DNA of 64,000 bases. Origin: Schistosoma haematobium (lineage: Eukaryota; Platyhelminthes; Trematoda; Strigeidida; Schistosomatidae). A program made the position numbers and the translations under genes. Positions 46,655-59,544 of the stretch are shown one piece after another; the first letter of the stretch is position 1; each line of letters opens with the position of its first letter. The notes below the pieces were generated by a model. It saw only the letters and a program-made list of their open reading frames with translations. It was not told the origin of the DNA and searched no databases. Location: the NCBI RefSeq assembly GCF_000699445.3, contig NC_067196.1:87894364-87958363 (forward strand), read 5' to 3'.

Positions 46655-47830
46655 GATCTTCTAAGTTAATCAGCGTCAACACTGACAGCTGGATAACCAA
46701 CTGGCTATGTTCCTACCTCTCTGGAAGGGAACAGTACACTGTGTTTGGAGGAAAGAGTTCAGAGTCTCTACTGTCACATGAAGGTGTACCACAAGGAGCT
46801 GTTCTTTCACCTCTTCTATTCTCTTTTTTTCCGCATGACCTGCCATCTTCCACAGAAAACACTTTTGTGAAGTATGCGGATGATCTCACTGTATGTATGC
46901 CTATCTCTTCCTCTTAACATCCCATAGAAATGAATGAGTTTTTGTCTCGTATTGATTGTTGGTCTGTTGGTAATGGTCTCATACTTAATCCGTCTAAATG
47001 TCAAGCTGTTAACTTTGCCATGAGACATGAAAAGAATCTAAACATCATTTTGAGATCCCATAATGCTTATGCCATTGGAGGCTCTTTGATAAACACAGTG
47101 TCGAAGGTCAATTATCTTGGTGTCACCTTTTCCTCTGATCTGTCTTGGTCTTCCCACGTTTTATCGTTATCGAAGAAGGTTTTCCGTCTGACCTACTACA
47201 TAAAGAGATTGCATGCTCTTGGAATTACTCGTCATTCACTCTTACAATTTGTCAATTCTCGCATATTACCTATTATTCTTTACTGTTCTCCATCATTTTT
47301 TCCCGAGCTTTTGAGAAAAGACTTTGCTGTATTGCAGAGGGTGCTGAAGGCACTTAGCAAGATGTGTGGTGAATCTTTCGAGGTCATAATTAATATGGTT
47401 GTGGATAGACATCTAAAATCATGCAAACTCCTGGCAAGTGTTATTTTATCAGATACTAATCATCCCCTTCACTCTTATCTTGCTCCTTGTATATCTTCTG
47501 GTAGAACGAGACGTAATCACATTAAAATCCATGCACTTAAGAAAAAGTATAAAAGTTCTATAATACCTTACCTAGCAAATATACTCTGTGACGAACAGGT
47601 TGTTAGAGTTAACCTAATCAATAACCTGCATTCTTAACATGTCTCTAATTTTAAAAAAGTTTGTACAGTTATTTTTTGGTTTTTTTTTTAAAATTTTTTA
47701 TATATATATATTTTTTTAAAACCTTTTTGTATTTGCTACTGCCTTTTTGTTTGTTGTTCAGTAAGTAACTTGTTGAAATACCCTGTGCTGAGAATTCTAT
47801 ATTGTACCAAAATATAATATTGAATAAAGC

Positions 47831-47870
<40 letters not shown>
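46655..47870 (+). mobile_element. LINE (Jockey/CR1/I-like) RT fragment with (TAA)n tail
   Basis: Encodes WLCSYLSGREQYTVFGG, EGVPQGAVLSPLLFSFF (motif B), FVKYADDLTVCM (motif C, DD intact), a TAA at 46916-46918, then an open 235-codon frame: GNGLILNPSKCQAVNF, VNYLGVTFSSDLSWSSHV, LPIILYCSPSFFPELL and the C-terminus ending NNLHS. AATAAA at 47822 and a TAA repeat tail follow. 5'-truncated before motif A. Not the CR1 family seen at 17-25 kb. Confidence 0.82.
47832..47868. repeat. (TAA)n tail of the LINE
   Basis: About 12 TAA units directly after the element's polyadenylation signal. Confidence 0.9.
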
Positions 47871-47871
<1 letters not shown>

Positions 47872-47884
47872 TATGGGATTGTAA

Positions 47885-48110
47885 TTATAATAAAAGAATT
47901 GAATGAAGTTTTGTTCTCTGAGCTGGATAGTTAAGTCGTGGGGCTTTCATTGTTATTCTGAACGACATCATCAGCACAAGCTTCAGATAGAATTGAAGTG
48001 TTTGAATTTCTCTATATATGGCTCACAACTTGTTTTGTATATCTCGATGTTGATTGGTTATTTTTAATTATCAATCGTCTAGCACAACCTTCATTGAAAC
48101 TTTAAGGTTA
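47885..48110 (+). repeat. PLE-E terminal repeat, solo copy
   Basis: gaagttttgttctctgagct, ggggctttcattgttattct, gacatcatcagcacaagctt match 6417-6638 at matching spacing. Confidence 0.7.
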
Positions 48111-51100
48111 ATCCCACTAGCAATTACTTTGTTAACGTCCATCAAATAAGTGTGTGTTATTTTCATTTCATAACTACGCCCATTTAACTATTTACATAAA
48201 AATTATATTGAAACTCACTGGAAAGAATATTCTAACATAAATATAGATGATTTCTAAACTGATAATTTAATCCACAATCGAAGATAAAACAACTAACTTC
48301 AAATGTTTCTTAATTTTCAGTGATTGTCCAGTTGATTTTGTCCCTCGATGAAAATAATCTCTTTAATAAAGTCTATCATATTTTTATGATTGTACAGCTA
48401 TGGAGATGCAATCATTGAAAAAAATGTATCTGCCTATTATTCTGAACTCTACAATCTAGAAAGTCTTTGTATTTAAGGTAACTAATAATAGCGTCTCAAA
48501 CTGCGAAGCTGGTTGACACTGGTTTGAACCCCATTAGGAACACGATTACCCTTGCTGATGAGCGTTTACAAGCTCTAAACTTAGTTTCAGGCTTTCTTGA
48601 TGACTTCGTGTAACTACTCAACATTAAAAACATAATGCACACATATCAAGTCACTTAAGCTAACGACCATATCAGAAATTAATGAGTAGAATTCAATTAA
48701 CACTAAGGCCTAGACAAGCACTACATTGGTTATTACTTAGTAGTCGATTCATATAACTTTTTCAAACTATATTTTACCTTTCCTTACAGACAAAATCTTA
48801 GTTATACGTATTCTATTCATTGTTTGAACTTAAAGAAATTAGTCAACATCACACTGATCAGTTATATAATCAATAAGTATTCAGTTTTATAGACATTTGT
48901 TTTTCTTTATAACAAGAACCAACATGATACTTATTTTAAATACTGTGTATGTATAATTTGAATGAATAATCTTCGCAAAAGAAGTACTGGTACCGATTTG
49001 TGTATGTTTTATTTCATGAATTATCATTCAAACTTGATATTATATGGAATGAATATTAACATACAAGGTTAGCGCTATTTCAAATACTTCTTAGTTTATA
49101 GTTAAAGATATGTTACAGTGACCTAGTAGATAACATTACGATTTCTTTAAAGGGAGATTACTTGAGTTCCAGTGTAAGTCAGTACATCAGTACTAAAATA
49201 CTGAATTACATTCAAATGAGAAATCATAAATAGGACAGAACATGCGTCCCGGATTTTACTTCTAACCGTTATCAAGGATTTTTGTAAGGGAGGTGACTTT
49301 GCAAAACCGAAATGGGATTCACTAAGATGAACCTCATGAAAAAGAAGAACAAAAACAATTTAGGTTAGCTGGAAAAGTAAATTTTATTACCTTTTTCAGG
49401 AGGAAGTTGATAGTAATAGGCTGAAGTAGAAATTAGTATTTTAAATCAGTGAAATAGAGTATGGGTCAGAGGCAGAAAGTTTTCTACTCCAGATTTTTAT
49501 CAGAACTTCTGTGTGGTTGGAATAAAATAACTGGACAACCTAAACTGTAGTTAAGCTAATCAGAACAAACTATGTGATCATTTTTCTTTCATTGTTATTT
49601 GTAACTGCTTAAATGCGTGTATAGAAAGTGATATTTTTTAACATAGCTGTGAATTGTTCACAGCTATAGGCTAGTCTTTGTCTTATGATATTCTGTAGCC
49701 CCATGAAATATAACACAATGAGCAAGTTATATTTCTTGGTGATTTGTGTTTTAACAATGCCAATTCGTTTCAAATATCGCACAAAATTCACTCAGTTATG
49801 CCGAAATATATACTCCACTTGAACATACTGACATACTTCTGAGAAACTCCGATACTAATGGAGAATATAAAAAGATATATTCATAATTCAGTTTCAAAGA
49901 CCTACTTAAAACTTTAGTAGTAAGTCACAATATTAGAGAGAAGTTATCCGCTTACTCATATTGAACTGTGTAAACTTGTTCTCCAGTTTATTGAATATAA
50001 ATAAATATATTATTAATTCAGAAATAAAGAACTATGCTAGAATAACTACTGTGAACTTCAAATTCTTATGAAAAAAAGGATTTTGAATAAATTAGATTTG
50101 ATGAATCAGGGTATATTTGACGATATTACTGGTCATTACTTTCTGGTATCTGTATCCTTCACACCAAAGCCATATATTGATGGTAGTGTGTGAGAAGGTA
50201 CCTAATATGGTTCAACTTAAAGACGACAATATTACTGGCAAATGAGTCTACTTCATCAATTGGAGATTTTTATTTACAAACAAATATACTAATTTACATA
50301 GTGGTTATTTGTTGGTAAATGTTACAGTGAATTTATGTAAAAGAACGTTATACAAGGGTATGTTGTCCTAAATCAAATTTAACTGAATTTTTATATGACC
50401 GCACGCTTGATCTCTTCCGTAACAATACCATTTTCAAAAAGCAATATCTCACGAAGTCACATACACTTTTGAGAATTGTATCTGATAATTCTCTCGTAAT
50501 CATTCTTATTGCAATCCTTCCACGAAACTGTTTGTATTTAAACATTTTTGTTTGTGGTCAAATAACCCTCGAAAGAAACGGCTTGTTTAGCTTTAATCGG
50601 ATCGTGTTAGTTATTGTTGAGGAAAATAGTCAGATTGTTGATGATGGAAGTTAATATATTCACTTAGTTAATTAAGTGTTCTAATTAGATACTATTTCGG
50701 AGCATTAACTATTGAACAGTCTATAATATATTATATCAGGTCACAACGTAATTTCCTATGCTTACTCTTCCGTACTCATTACATATTAACTCCATCTCAA
50801 GTTTAAGCCACAAGCGAAATCGATGATTCTTTTAACTCATAAAAGTATTGTTGTTCATAAGTTTGAATGATTCAACTCTAAGTCACACACTAAAATCAAC
50901 GACAATGAAGTGTTGTTCGTAATCACTTAAGTTCTTTAATATTTAAACACGATTAAAGAGTTACCTCCTTCTAGAGTCTAATCTTACATTTAATAATACT
51001 AGGAATAAATATCAATGACTGTTCATTCTTCACTTTGTTACTAATCTAGCGTAATCTGAAACTGAGTGCCTTTCAGAAGTAAATACCATTTAGCACTTAT

Positions 51101-52539
51101 CAGATTAATGAGTTTATCATTGACTTAACCAAACAGCTTGAAACTGTTTATTATAAAGCTGGCATCAGAGCAACTTATTTCCCCTAATTTTCGGTGGATT
51201 TAGTTCAGGTTTATTTTCAGGTCTAACACAGCCTGACATTATGTGTCTAACCAATAAAGTTCTTTTCGTTTTTTATAGTGATTTTTACTTGGAATGAGAA
51301 TATGTCTAATAATCCCAGAATAATTTAATTGATTGCAACCATTTTAACAAAATGAGACAAATTTAATTACCGAACAAAGGAAAGAAAGATGAAATTATTT
51401 AGTTATTCTCTTTCAATTCAAACAATCAAAAATTTTAAAACATAACAATATTCTGCAATTATTTTGAAGTATCCGGATGAATAGTAGAAAGAAAGACATC
51501 TGATTCATTAGTTTATCATTGAGCTGCACATTAACGAGAGAGATGTCAGGCTTCATCGTATGTATAGATCAAAGTTTCATCTAATACCTAGTAGGAATAC
51601 ATACAAACCGACTAGACGATAAACTCCAGGATTCACATATACAGTAATAAGTTAACAACTTGTAAATATCAATTAGCATTTAATGACATAAAACCTTTGA
51701 ATAATTTTCAAACAGAGATGAATTTTGTGTATTTCAGGTGTCCTATGATCTTTAAGTTCTATATTCATCATAAAGTTACATTTAAAAAGCTTGAATATCT
51801 ACATGCTTTATGGAATCTCTTCATATTCTTATCAACAGAATATTCATCGTCATTTTATCTATTCTGCTATTTTTATGTGTATTTACATTACAGTTAACTG
51901 TCTTGTTAGGTTCTCTGTTGATAGCTAGTCAAAATGAAATTATTTAGACCAAATATATGGCATCATTAATAATATGAAAGTGAGTAATAGAAATGTCCAT
52001 AATTTAAAAAACCTTAATAGAATATGTCGATGAAACTATGACAAAACACAATTGGCAAATACATTTCTTATATAATTCTGATATAACGTTAGATGGGGCC
52101 ATGATTACAAGACAGCAGATGTTCTGTAATTTGCGTTCAAGTATATTCGATTGTCCTCACTTTTGTTCTCGTTCACTACAACAGTAGTTATACACGATAA
52201 TAATTTAAATATGAAATAATTTATCGTCTCATTTATTGCGCGTTTCACCGTCCTTCTAACCTATTAATTAAGTAAATGCATAGTGAAATTGTTTGACGAA
52301 TATTGTACAAATACATCACACGTTTAATTTAGATCAAGTTAGTGTTTTCATTTTACTTACAAGGCAATTGTAAGAAAAAGGGAAGGAATGCTTTCAGTGT
52401 AGTCTGAATTCCAAAAATCTTTCCAGTGATTATAAGTTTGTTATGAATATGGTCGGTTAAATTCGATTACAAACTGTGAGTTCATGGTAAGATAGAAATC
52501 CCTAAATGACCAATTATTTGGTCGTTTACAGACCAGATC
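48111..52539. other. Long gene-poor AT-rich stretch
   Basis: About 4.4 kb with no coding domain, SINE or retrotransposon coding sequence recognised. Two overlapping opposite-strand frames at 50348-50654 have no supporting features. Confidence 0.5.
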
Positions 52540-53675
52540 ACCATACTATGGATCATCGTTGAACAATCATTTGAATGCAACTCCTCTCTACACATTAGCT
52601 TCTTTGATTATGAGAAAGTATTTAACAGTGTGGATAAGAGAACATTATGGAAACTTCTTCAGCACTATGTAGTGAGTAGCTGAGAATATTGTCAACATCA
52701 TTCAGAATTCATACGACGGAGTACACTGAAACTAGTGCATGGACTAAACCTGACAGATGCATTCCAAGTAAGGACCGGAGTCAGACAAGGCTACCTACTC
52801 TCCCCCTTCCTCTTTATTCTGGTATTTAGCTAGATTATGAAAACCTCGACAGCCAACGGGAAACACGCAATACAATGAACAGCTTGGGAGCATCTTGATG
52901 ATTCGCAGTTCACAGATGCCTTGGCACTTCTATCCCATACACATCAACAAATGTAGATGAAGACAGCCAGTGTAGCAGCAACCTCGGCATCAGTAGGCTC
53001 CAACATACACAAAGAAAAATTATGATCCTCAAATACAAACTCAGAACACCAACCAACACAATCACACTTGATGGTGAAACTCTGAATGATGTGGAATCTC
53101 CCACGTACCTGGGTAGCATCATCGATGAACGTGGAGGATCTGATGCAGACGTAAAGGCAAGGAATAGCAAAGCACGGACAGCATTCCTACAATTGAGGAA
53201 CATATAGAACTCAGAACGACTGTCAGCCATCATCAAAGTGAGCATTTTAATACGACTATCAAGACAGTTCTACTGTATGTAGAAGAAACTTGGAGAACTA
53301 CCACGACCATCATCAAGTAGGTACAAGTATTTATAAACGGTTGTCTACACAAGATACTCAATGTTTGTTGACTGGATACCATCAACATTAAACTACTATG
53401 GGAAAGAACAGACCAGGCTCCGGCTGAGGAGGAAATTAGGGAAGAAATTGGAAGTGGATAGGATATATATTGAGGAAAGCACCCAACTGCATCACCAATT
53501 AAGCCCTCACTTGGAATCCTCAAGGCCAAATGAGAAGAGGAAGACCAAAGAAATGGAGACAGACATGAGGAAAATGAACAAAAATAGGATAGAACTGAAA
53601 AGGAAGGCCCATGACAGAGTGGGTTGGAGAATACCGGTCGTCGGCCTATGCTCCATTGGGAGTAACAGGCGTAAG
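52540..53675 (+). mobile_element. RTE-D retrotransposon relic (RT to 3' end)
   Basis: Broken frames: EQSFECNSSLYT, FDYEKVFNSVDKRTLWKLLQ (motif A), TGVRQGYLLSPFLFILVF (motif B), FTDALALLSHTHQQM (decayed motif C), [20 protein letters not shown], then AHDRVGWRIPVVGLCSIGSN and the end ggagtaacaggcgtaagtaa. Many stops. Confidence 0.85.
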
Positions 53676-54889
53676 TAAAAACATACATGGATTGTATAGG
53701 GGCCCGCTATATAGGGCCATGATTACAAGAGAGCAGATGTATTTTCTAGTCTAAATGTTAATTATTTCATTCAAATTATATAGTATAACGGTTTCTATCA
53801 CATCCATAAGTAATCCGGCCATTAAATATGTCATTCTAACCTCGTCAGGTATTTTATGACTTTACTGTGTATTTTCTCATATGTAACTTAATCAACTGGA
53901 TTATTTCCACTTTTGCTTTAGCTTGCCTTATGTTTATATCATTCATACTCTAATTGGTTAACGGTAATTTAAACCCTATTCAGTTTTACATGAAGACAGG
54001 TTCACTCATTATTCATAGGGTAGGGACGTTTATTTTCTCAATTCACATCTCTCACCATCTGTCTTCACTAATGAATATATTCCAGAATGCTCTCGTATTC
54101 GGATTTCGATATACAATTGTTCCATACGTGTTAAGTCGACAAAATATTTATGACGTTGAGTGGTATACATATTTCATTGACATCATTATCGTTCGACCAT
54201 TATGGAGTTAAAATCAGGTATTAAATTACTAACAATGACCAGCTAACCAATGAAATTATGACAAGTGAAATAACAGTCGAGAGCAATGCTTAACGACCAT
54301 CGGTTCAGAATACCATTCTCTCACGCTCCGTCGCCCTTTAGCCAAAACAGAACACACACAGAATGAAGATAACTTCTAACTATACAGTTTTGAAAGATCA
54401 ACATTGCTTAATATTTCCCTCATCATAGTAAATTCATTCTAACATATATTAATAAGACCACACTTTCCTGTTGAATCTAAGTAATTTAAAAATATATATA
54501 TGTATGTTTATAAGGAAGTAGTAACATGATACCATAGTGTACAGATATATTCCATATAGAACATATGTGTCATATGTAAAGTTACCATTTTTTATTGTTG
54601 TTTTAAACAAAAATAAAGTTATGAAAGAGAAACATCTACTCAAGTTAAGAAAGTCATTGAAATGAAATAATGAACTTAATTTTAAAAATCCTAAAATCGT
54701 ACTATCTGACTGATGATCAGTCATTCACAGATAATGCGAATTTTTCTCTTTTGCCAATAAATTAGTGTTTTACGAAACCTTATATTTTGAATAATCAGTA
54801 ACTGATGAATCTAAAACACACTTATCGTAGTAGTTATAGATAATCCTAGCTGGAATGTATCTAAACCCCAATGCTTATGTACGCACTAA
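53676..54889. other. Nothing recognised
   Basis: AT-rich; only short unsupported frames. Confidence 0.45.
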
Positions 54890-54990
54890 TACTTCACTAC
54901 TATCGAAAGGATGAAACGACCGTCCAGTGCTTCCAGGTTCCCCGTGGTGGTCTAGCTTCAATTGACTCATGATCTCAACTATTGATTTTA
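54890..54990 (+). mobile_element. SINE 3' half, truncated
   Basis: gatgaaacgaccgtccagtg, cttccaggttccccgtggtg, gtctagcttcaattgactca. The ribozyme stem II is destroyed. Confidence 0.75.
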
Positions 54991-56479
54991 CTACTGTAGT
55001 ATATGCTACTTATATTGACATAAGTAGTATATGATGTTAGTCGTAAACAGAAGGTCTGGCAACAGAGAGACAAGAGGATCGAACAGTAAAGAATGGAAAC
55101 AGGATGCAATTTGTATGAAAATGCAAGAACAACGAAGTCTGAGCCATTTTGAGACAATTGGTGGACATTTTGCAAATTAAGTATTTACTTTATGATTGTT
55201 AGATTTTATTAACAAGTCCTGTAATTTGTGTTAAATACATTCGATTGTCCCCATTGGTGTTCTTGTCCACTGCACTACTAATGAAATCACGATCAACGCG
55301 TAAATGTGGTGGATCATCGAAGTCTCCATTCAACATGACTACGTGGCAATGAAGACTAGCCTAACTTGACAGTTAGTATTAATAATGAAAAGGTGTCAGT
55401 TCTCGAAACTAATAGCCCTTATTGTATTATTTTTAAGTACGTATTTTTACTGTTCCTCAACCAACTGATAGGATTCGTGGCGCATTGCACCCCACTTGAA
55501 ATATATATATATACTCATTAAATTTTAAGTGTAATATTTTGACAAACCGATTGGTACAAGAATGGTATAAAAATACCAAGAATGAAATGTAGCTAGATAC
55601 GTATATTTCACATATATTGTTAAACGCAAACAAACGATCAGACTTATTAGATGGATGTATTATGGATATTGACCATTGCTAACAAAGAACATTATTAAAG
55701 TTTGACTCAGCTTTTATATAAAATAAATAAGATGAACGGACAAATGCATGCTGAAATGCACATACACATGCGAATAAGGTACAATATGTACGACCGAATA
55801 AATATGCATATAAAAAGATATACAATGTGATTCATAAGAATAGCAATAACATACTTAACAGTATGCTTTTTAGTGTTGTATACACGAGTGGATAGAAAAG
55901 GAAAAAATAAGAAATGGATAACTGTAGATTGTTGGTATACGAAAACGGAAACTCAGACTTAAATAATACGAACAATAACCTGTTTCCATTAGTAGAAAGA
56001 TGCTTATATAGCATAGTAATCTTTTCACAACGTCAGTGTCATTTAAATGACCAGTAAATCCGTACGGGGTCAACAACAATTGAGTTTGTTCACCAAAGAT
56101 TCTCAAACCGTGATCATGATTGTCAAACACGAATAAAGTCAAATCATGTACGCGGTACTCATGACTCAAATATGGTATGAAAATCCCTGCATGATAATCA
56201 AGAATAGAGTATTAGAGTGAGTGGTGAGTTTCGACAACTTCGAGCTCTACAGTTATAAATCTGAAATTACTATGTTTCAATGGACAACATTTCCTATTAT
56301 GTTATCCCTTTGGAATCAGCATCTGCCATCCCGCCACATGGAATGGAACTCAACTACTTTTGGAATCGTTGTTTTAATTGTTGAATTAATAATTATTATT
56401 ATCCTTATTATCATCATTATTATAGCACTAAGAATAATTATGAATATGAATTTATAATTAGGAATGGGATGAATGTCGT
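54991..56479. other. AT-rich stretch with one possible coding scrap
   Basis: On the minus strand at 56169-56010 a frame reads MSHEYRVHDLTLFVFDNHDH, then GEQTQLLLTPYGFTGHLND; composition looks protein-like but no family is recognised. It may be an exon or a repeat fragment. Confidence 0.3.
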
Positions 56480-58166
56480 GAGGAGTGCAACTCATTATGA
56501 AAGGTAAGGGACGAAATTAGAACAACGAATGAAACAGCATCAATGTGGACCAAGATAAATGCTATGTGGGGGTATTCCAATAAAGTGATAACTTTTGATT
56601 GACACGGCTTTACATCAATTATGAAAGGTGATCCTTGCCAAGTTAGATCAGCGAATCCGGTAAACCTACATGCCTATCACGCAGAAAACAGAAACATCGC
56701 ATGTCATGGAATGACCTCAGATACTTAACTATTAGAAGCCAAAGAGAGCTGACCAACTGTTTCATCCGGGTATGGAACACCTCACCAGTTCACGTCTGAA
56801 ACCTCAACAAGGACTAAACCGGTTTTGTGGTGAGCACCTGATCGCTTGTACGAACAGCAGGAAGATGTGGTGAATCTCCCTTTCTTTCAAGAGGAATACA
56901 GCCATGACCAAATTATTTTATCTACTTTTGATGCTTAGCTGCTGCTGATGTCCACACGATAATCTTATTTCTATTATGCCGACTTGACTGTTTCATATTC
57001 AACTGTTACTAACAACCCATTACTTCCCTTAGTTGGTTCTTTGTCTAAGTTATCTTCAACACTAGTATTCTCATCAATCTTAACTACTTTATCTTGCGTA
57101 TTATCCATCGACTGTGATTTCCGGTTGTTTCAACAAAATTAATCGCAAGCCACCCACCGATTCGTTGAGAAAAGGTCCAACTCTAGATTGATATCTCATA
57201 TTACCTAACGCTTAGCCCACAAGGATAACAAGCACCCTGGAACATTTTACAGGATTGCAAGCAAGTAATTTTAGGAGGATCACCATAGCTACGGCCCGGA
57301 CTAACACATCATATACTGCACCTAAGGAAGAATGCCAATCCAATTATGCGCATAACTCTGGACCAATACTCAAATCAAGTATTTGATGTGAAGCATACCA
57401 ATCTCAGATGCAGCCAGCTGCAGACTAACTGAATGGCTTCCAGTTAACATCAACTGGAGTACACTGTGAACCTTAACACGACTCTAGTTACGCTCACACT
57501 CCTACTGGCTCCCCATATTCCACACGACCAATGTCTACGAAAATCCTTGGCTCATCTCTTGCTACCTGGACAGACCCACGCCGCTTGCATACCCCGAGAC
57601 AACGATCTCGCCAAGGAACTATTGAGAAGTCACCGGAACGAGATGGTCACTGGGAGCCTCGGTAGCAAAACTTGGTCGCCAGGCGTCCCACACAACCGAA
57701 GCGGCTTGACGGTAACCTGTGCTCAACCGGCGAACCACACTAAGCTGCATTTCCACACTCGACAACCATCTACGGGGAAACCTTGTCAACCAATTTACGT
57801 TGGCAGAAAACCCGTTACCCAACAGTGTAACACTGGGTGTACGCAATTAAACTGGAGGCTGGGGTAGGTGGTAACTAACAAGCATCACCCTCTGTGTAGA
57901 CAAGCACCCCTACATCCTATCGACTCGGCAGAGCGAATAGGTCACAAGCACGTTGCTCTGAAGACTACTCTCCGGAAGTATGGATAAACGGTCTTGGTTG
58001 GTCCATCCCACAACACAGGTCACTTGCGCCGATTACCCAAGTTAACTAAACCCAAATCTGTTCACACACCCGACCATCTCTGACAAGCATTAAGAACTTA
58101 GGAAGTTGAAAACCCTGCCCCCACAGTAACTAAGTAAGAACGAAACCAAAGTGACTGATCATATTT
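56480..58166. other. GC-richer block of unknown origin
   Basis: Composition changes at about 56480 and more clearly after 57100. A 133-codon plus-strand frame (57466-57867; WSPGVPHNRSGLTVTCAQPA) is open but shows no domain. No transposon hallmark found. It ends at the left palindrome arm. Confidence 0.35.
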
Positions 58167-59544
58167 ATCACACAAACCAAAGGTACATGATGCCTCGTCG
58201 GAAATGGACGTCCCCGGACTTTGATTTAACCTAAAATGAAAACATAACACACTTAGTTCTGACAGGTATTTGCAAAATCAGATGAGGAATGTAATCGCGT
58301 ATCATTCAAGAGGTGTCACATCATTTCATTTACTCACCTTAGACGATCGAGTCGACAGTTTTCAAGTCCTCATCTGAAAATAGAAAAACTTGGTGAGATT
58401 GTCAGTAGAGAGGTTAAAATCACAAGATCAATTGAAACACGGAACATCATTTGGTATGCCAAAGAACTCAGCGATATCTTACCATGTTTTTCGCACCCCA
58501 CTGATGTCTCTCGGGACGATCACAGCAGACGGCGTTCTGAAAAGTGAAAAGACGCGTTAATAGTTCAAGAAATTATCAGTGAAGCTATATCGACTCATGT
58601 TTATCATATGAACTATGCGACATCATTAGAATTAATAAACCTTACCTAATCTCGCGAAAGTTGACCACCAACCATTTGGTGCATGCGAAGACCAAGCAAC
58701 CACCTAAGGTTAATCAAAAAAATCCCAGGTTACGGAACAAGCTTCAGATAGGGGCGTGTGCGGACACGAGTCCAGTAGAATTGTCAACATCATTTTAATA
58801 CATATAGAAAAGTACTTACGAGATGCATTTATCCAGCCAGTCTTTTCCTCATCATTCACTGAAGATTCTCATGAGTAACTGGGAACTCTTCCCACTATAT
58901 ATTTGACTGGAGGAAACATAGCCCGTATGGTTATCATTTTCTTAGACCCTACAATGAGATAAAACACCGTATAACAATAGACAATCAGGGATAAAGAGTT
59001 CGTTTCATAAGCATCAATAGCAGAACTGGAAAACATCATGAATAACATATCATCGGCCACCAAAACCTTACCACAAGTGTCGTGCAACACCAACCACGCT
59101 CTACTCTCCGCCCTAGATTGTGCGAAAATAAATAGGCGGAGAAAGTCATATAAACAAGCAACCATGTTTTGTGTTCAATTCTAGTCGTTAAACCTTTTCA
59201 AGCAGTTAGCATAAAAGACTAAGTTTTGGTTAGTGACGTCTTGCCTAGCATTTATTTGATCAAAATTCGAGCAGTACATACATTTTTAGTGGGTTTGTCC
59301 AACACCTCGAAGTGTCTAGGAAGCCTATTGCTGACACCGAGTACGACAAACGTACTCTGGATAGATTATCCCACTCTATTCATCTCGGACACACTCTTTT
59401 CCCCATTTAAGACAATTCAATCCTCATGAAGTCAATTTCTACGAGTGTATGTACATTGGAAGTGATAGCTCTACTGAAGCTCAGTTCTTCAACCTCATTG
59501 AACTTACTTACTTACTTACGCCTGTTACTCCTCGTGAAGGAGCA
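58167..59544 (+). repeat. Left arm of large palindrome
   Basis: About 1.38 kb whose reverse complement is 62622-64000. Both arms encode identical 98-codon and 67-codon frames in opposite directions. The only difference noticed is one base in an A/T homopolymer (five T at about 58484, six A at 63674-63680). The innermost 44 bp are the RTE-D 3' end and its TTAC tail. Confidence 0.95.

Noticed and set aside
50348..50654. Overlapping 60-codon frames on both strands
   Set aside because: Short, overlapping, AT-driven, with no recognisable motif.
57466..57867. 133-codon frame as a real gene
   Set aside because: No domain, no splice or start context, and an overlapping opposite-strand frame; kept only as part of an unexplained block.
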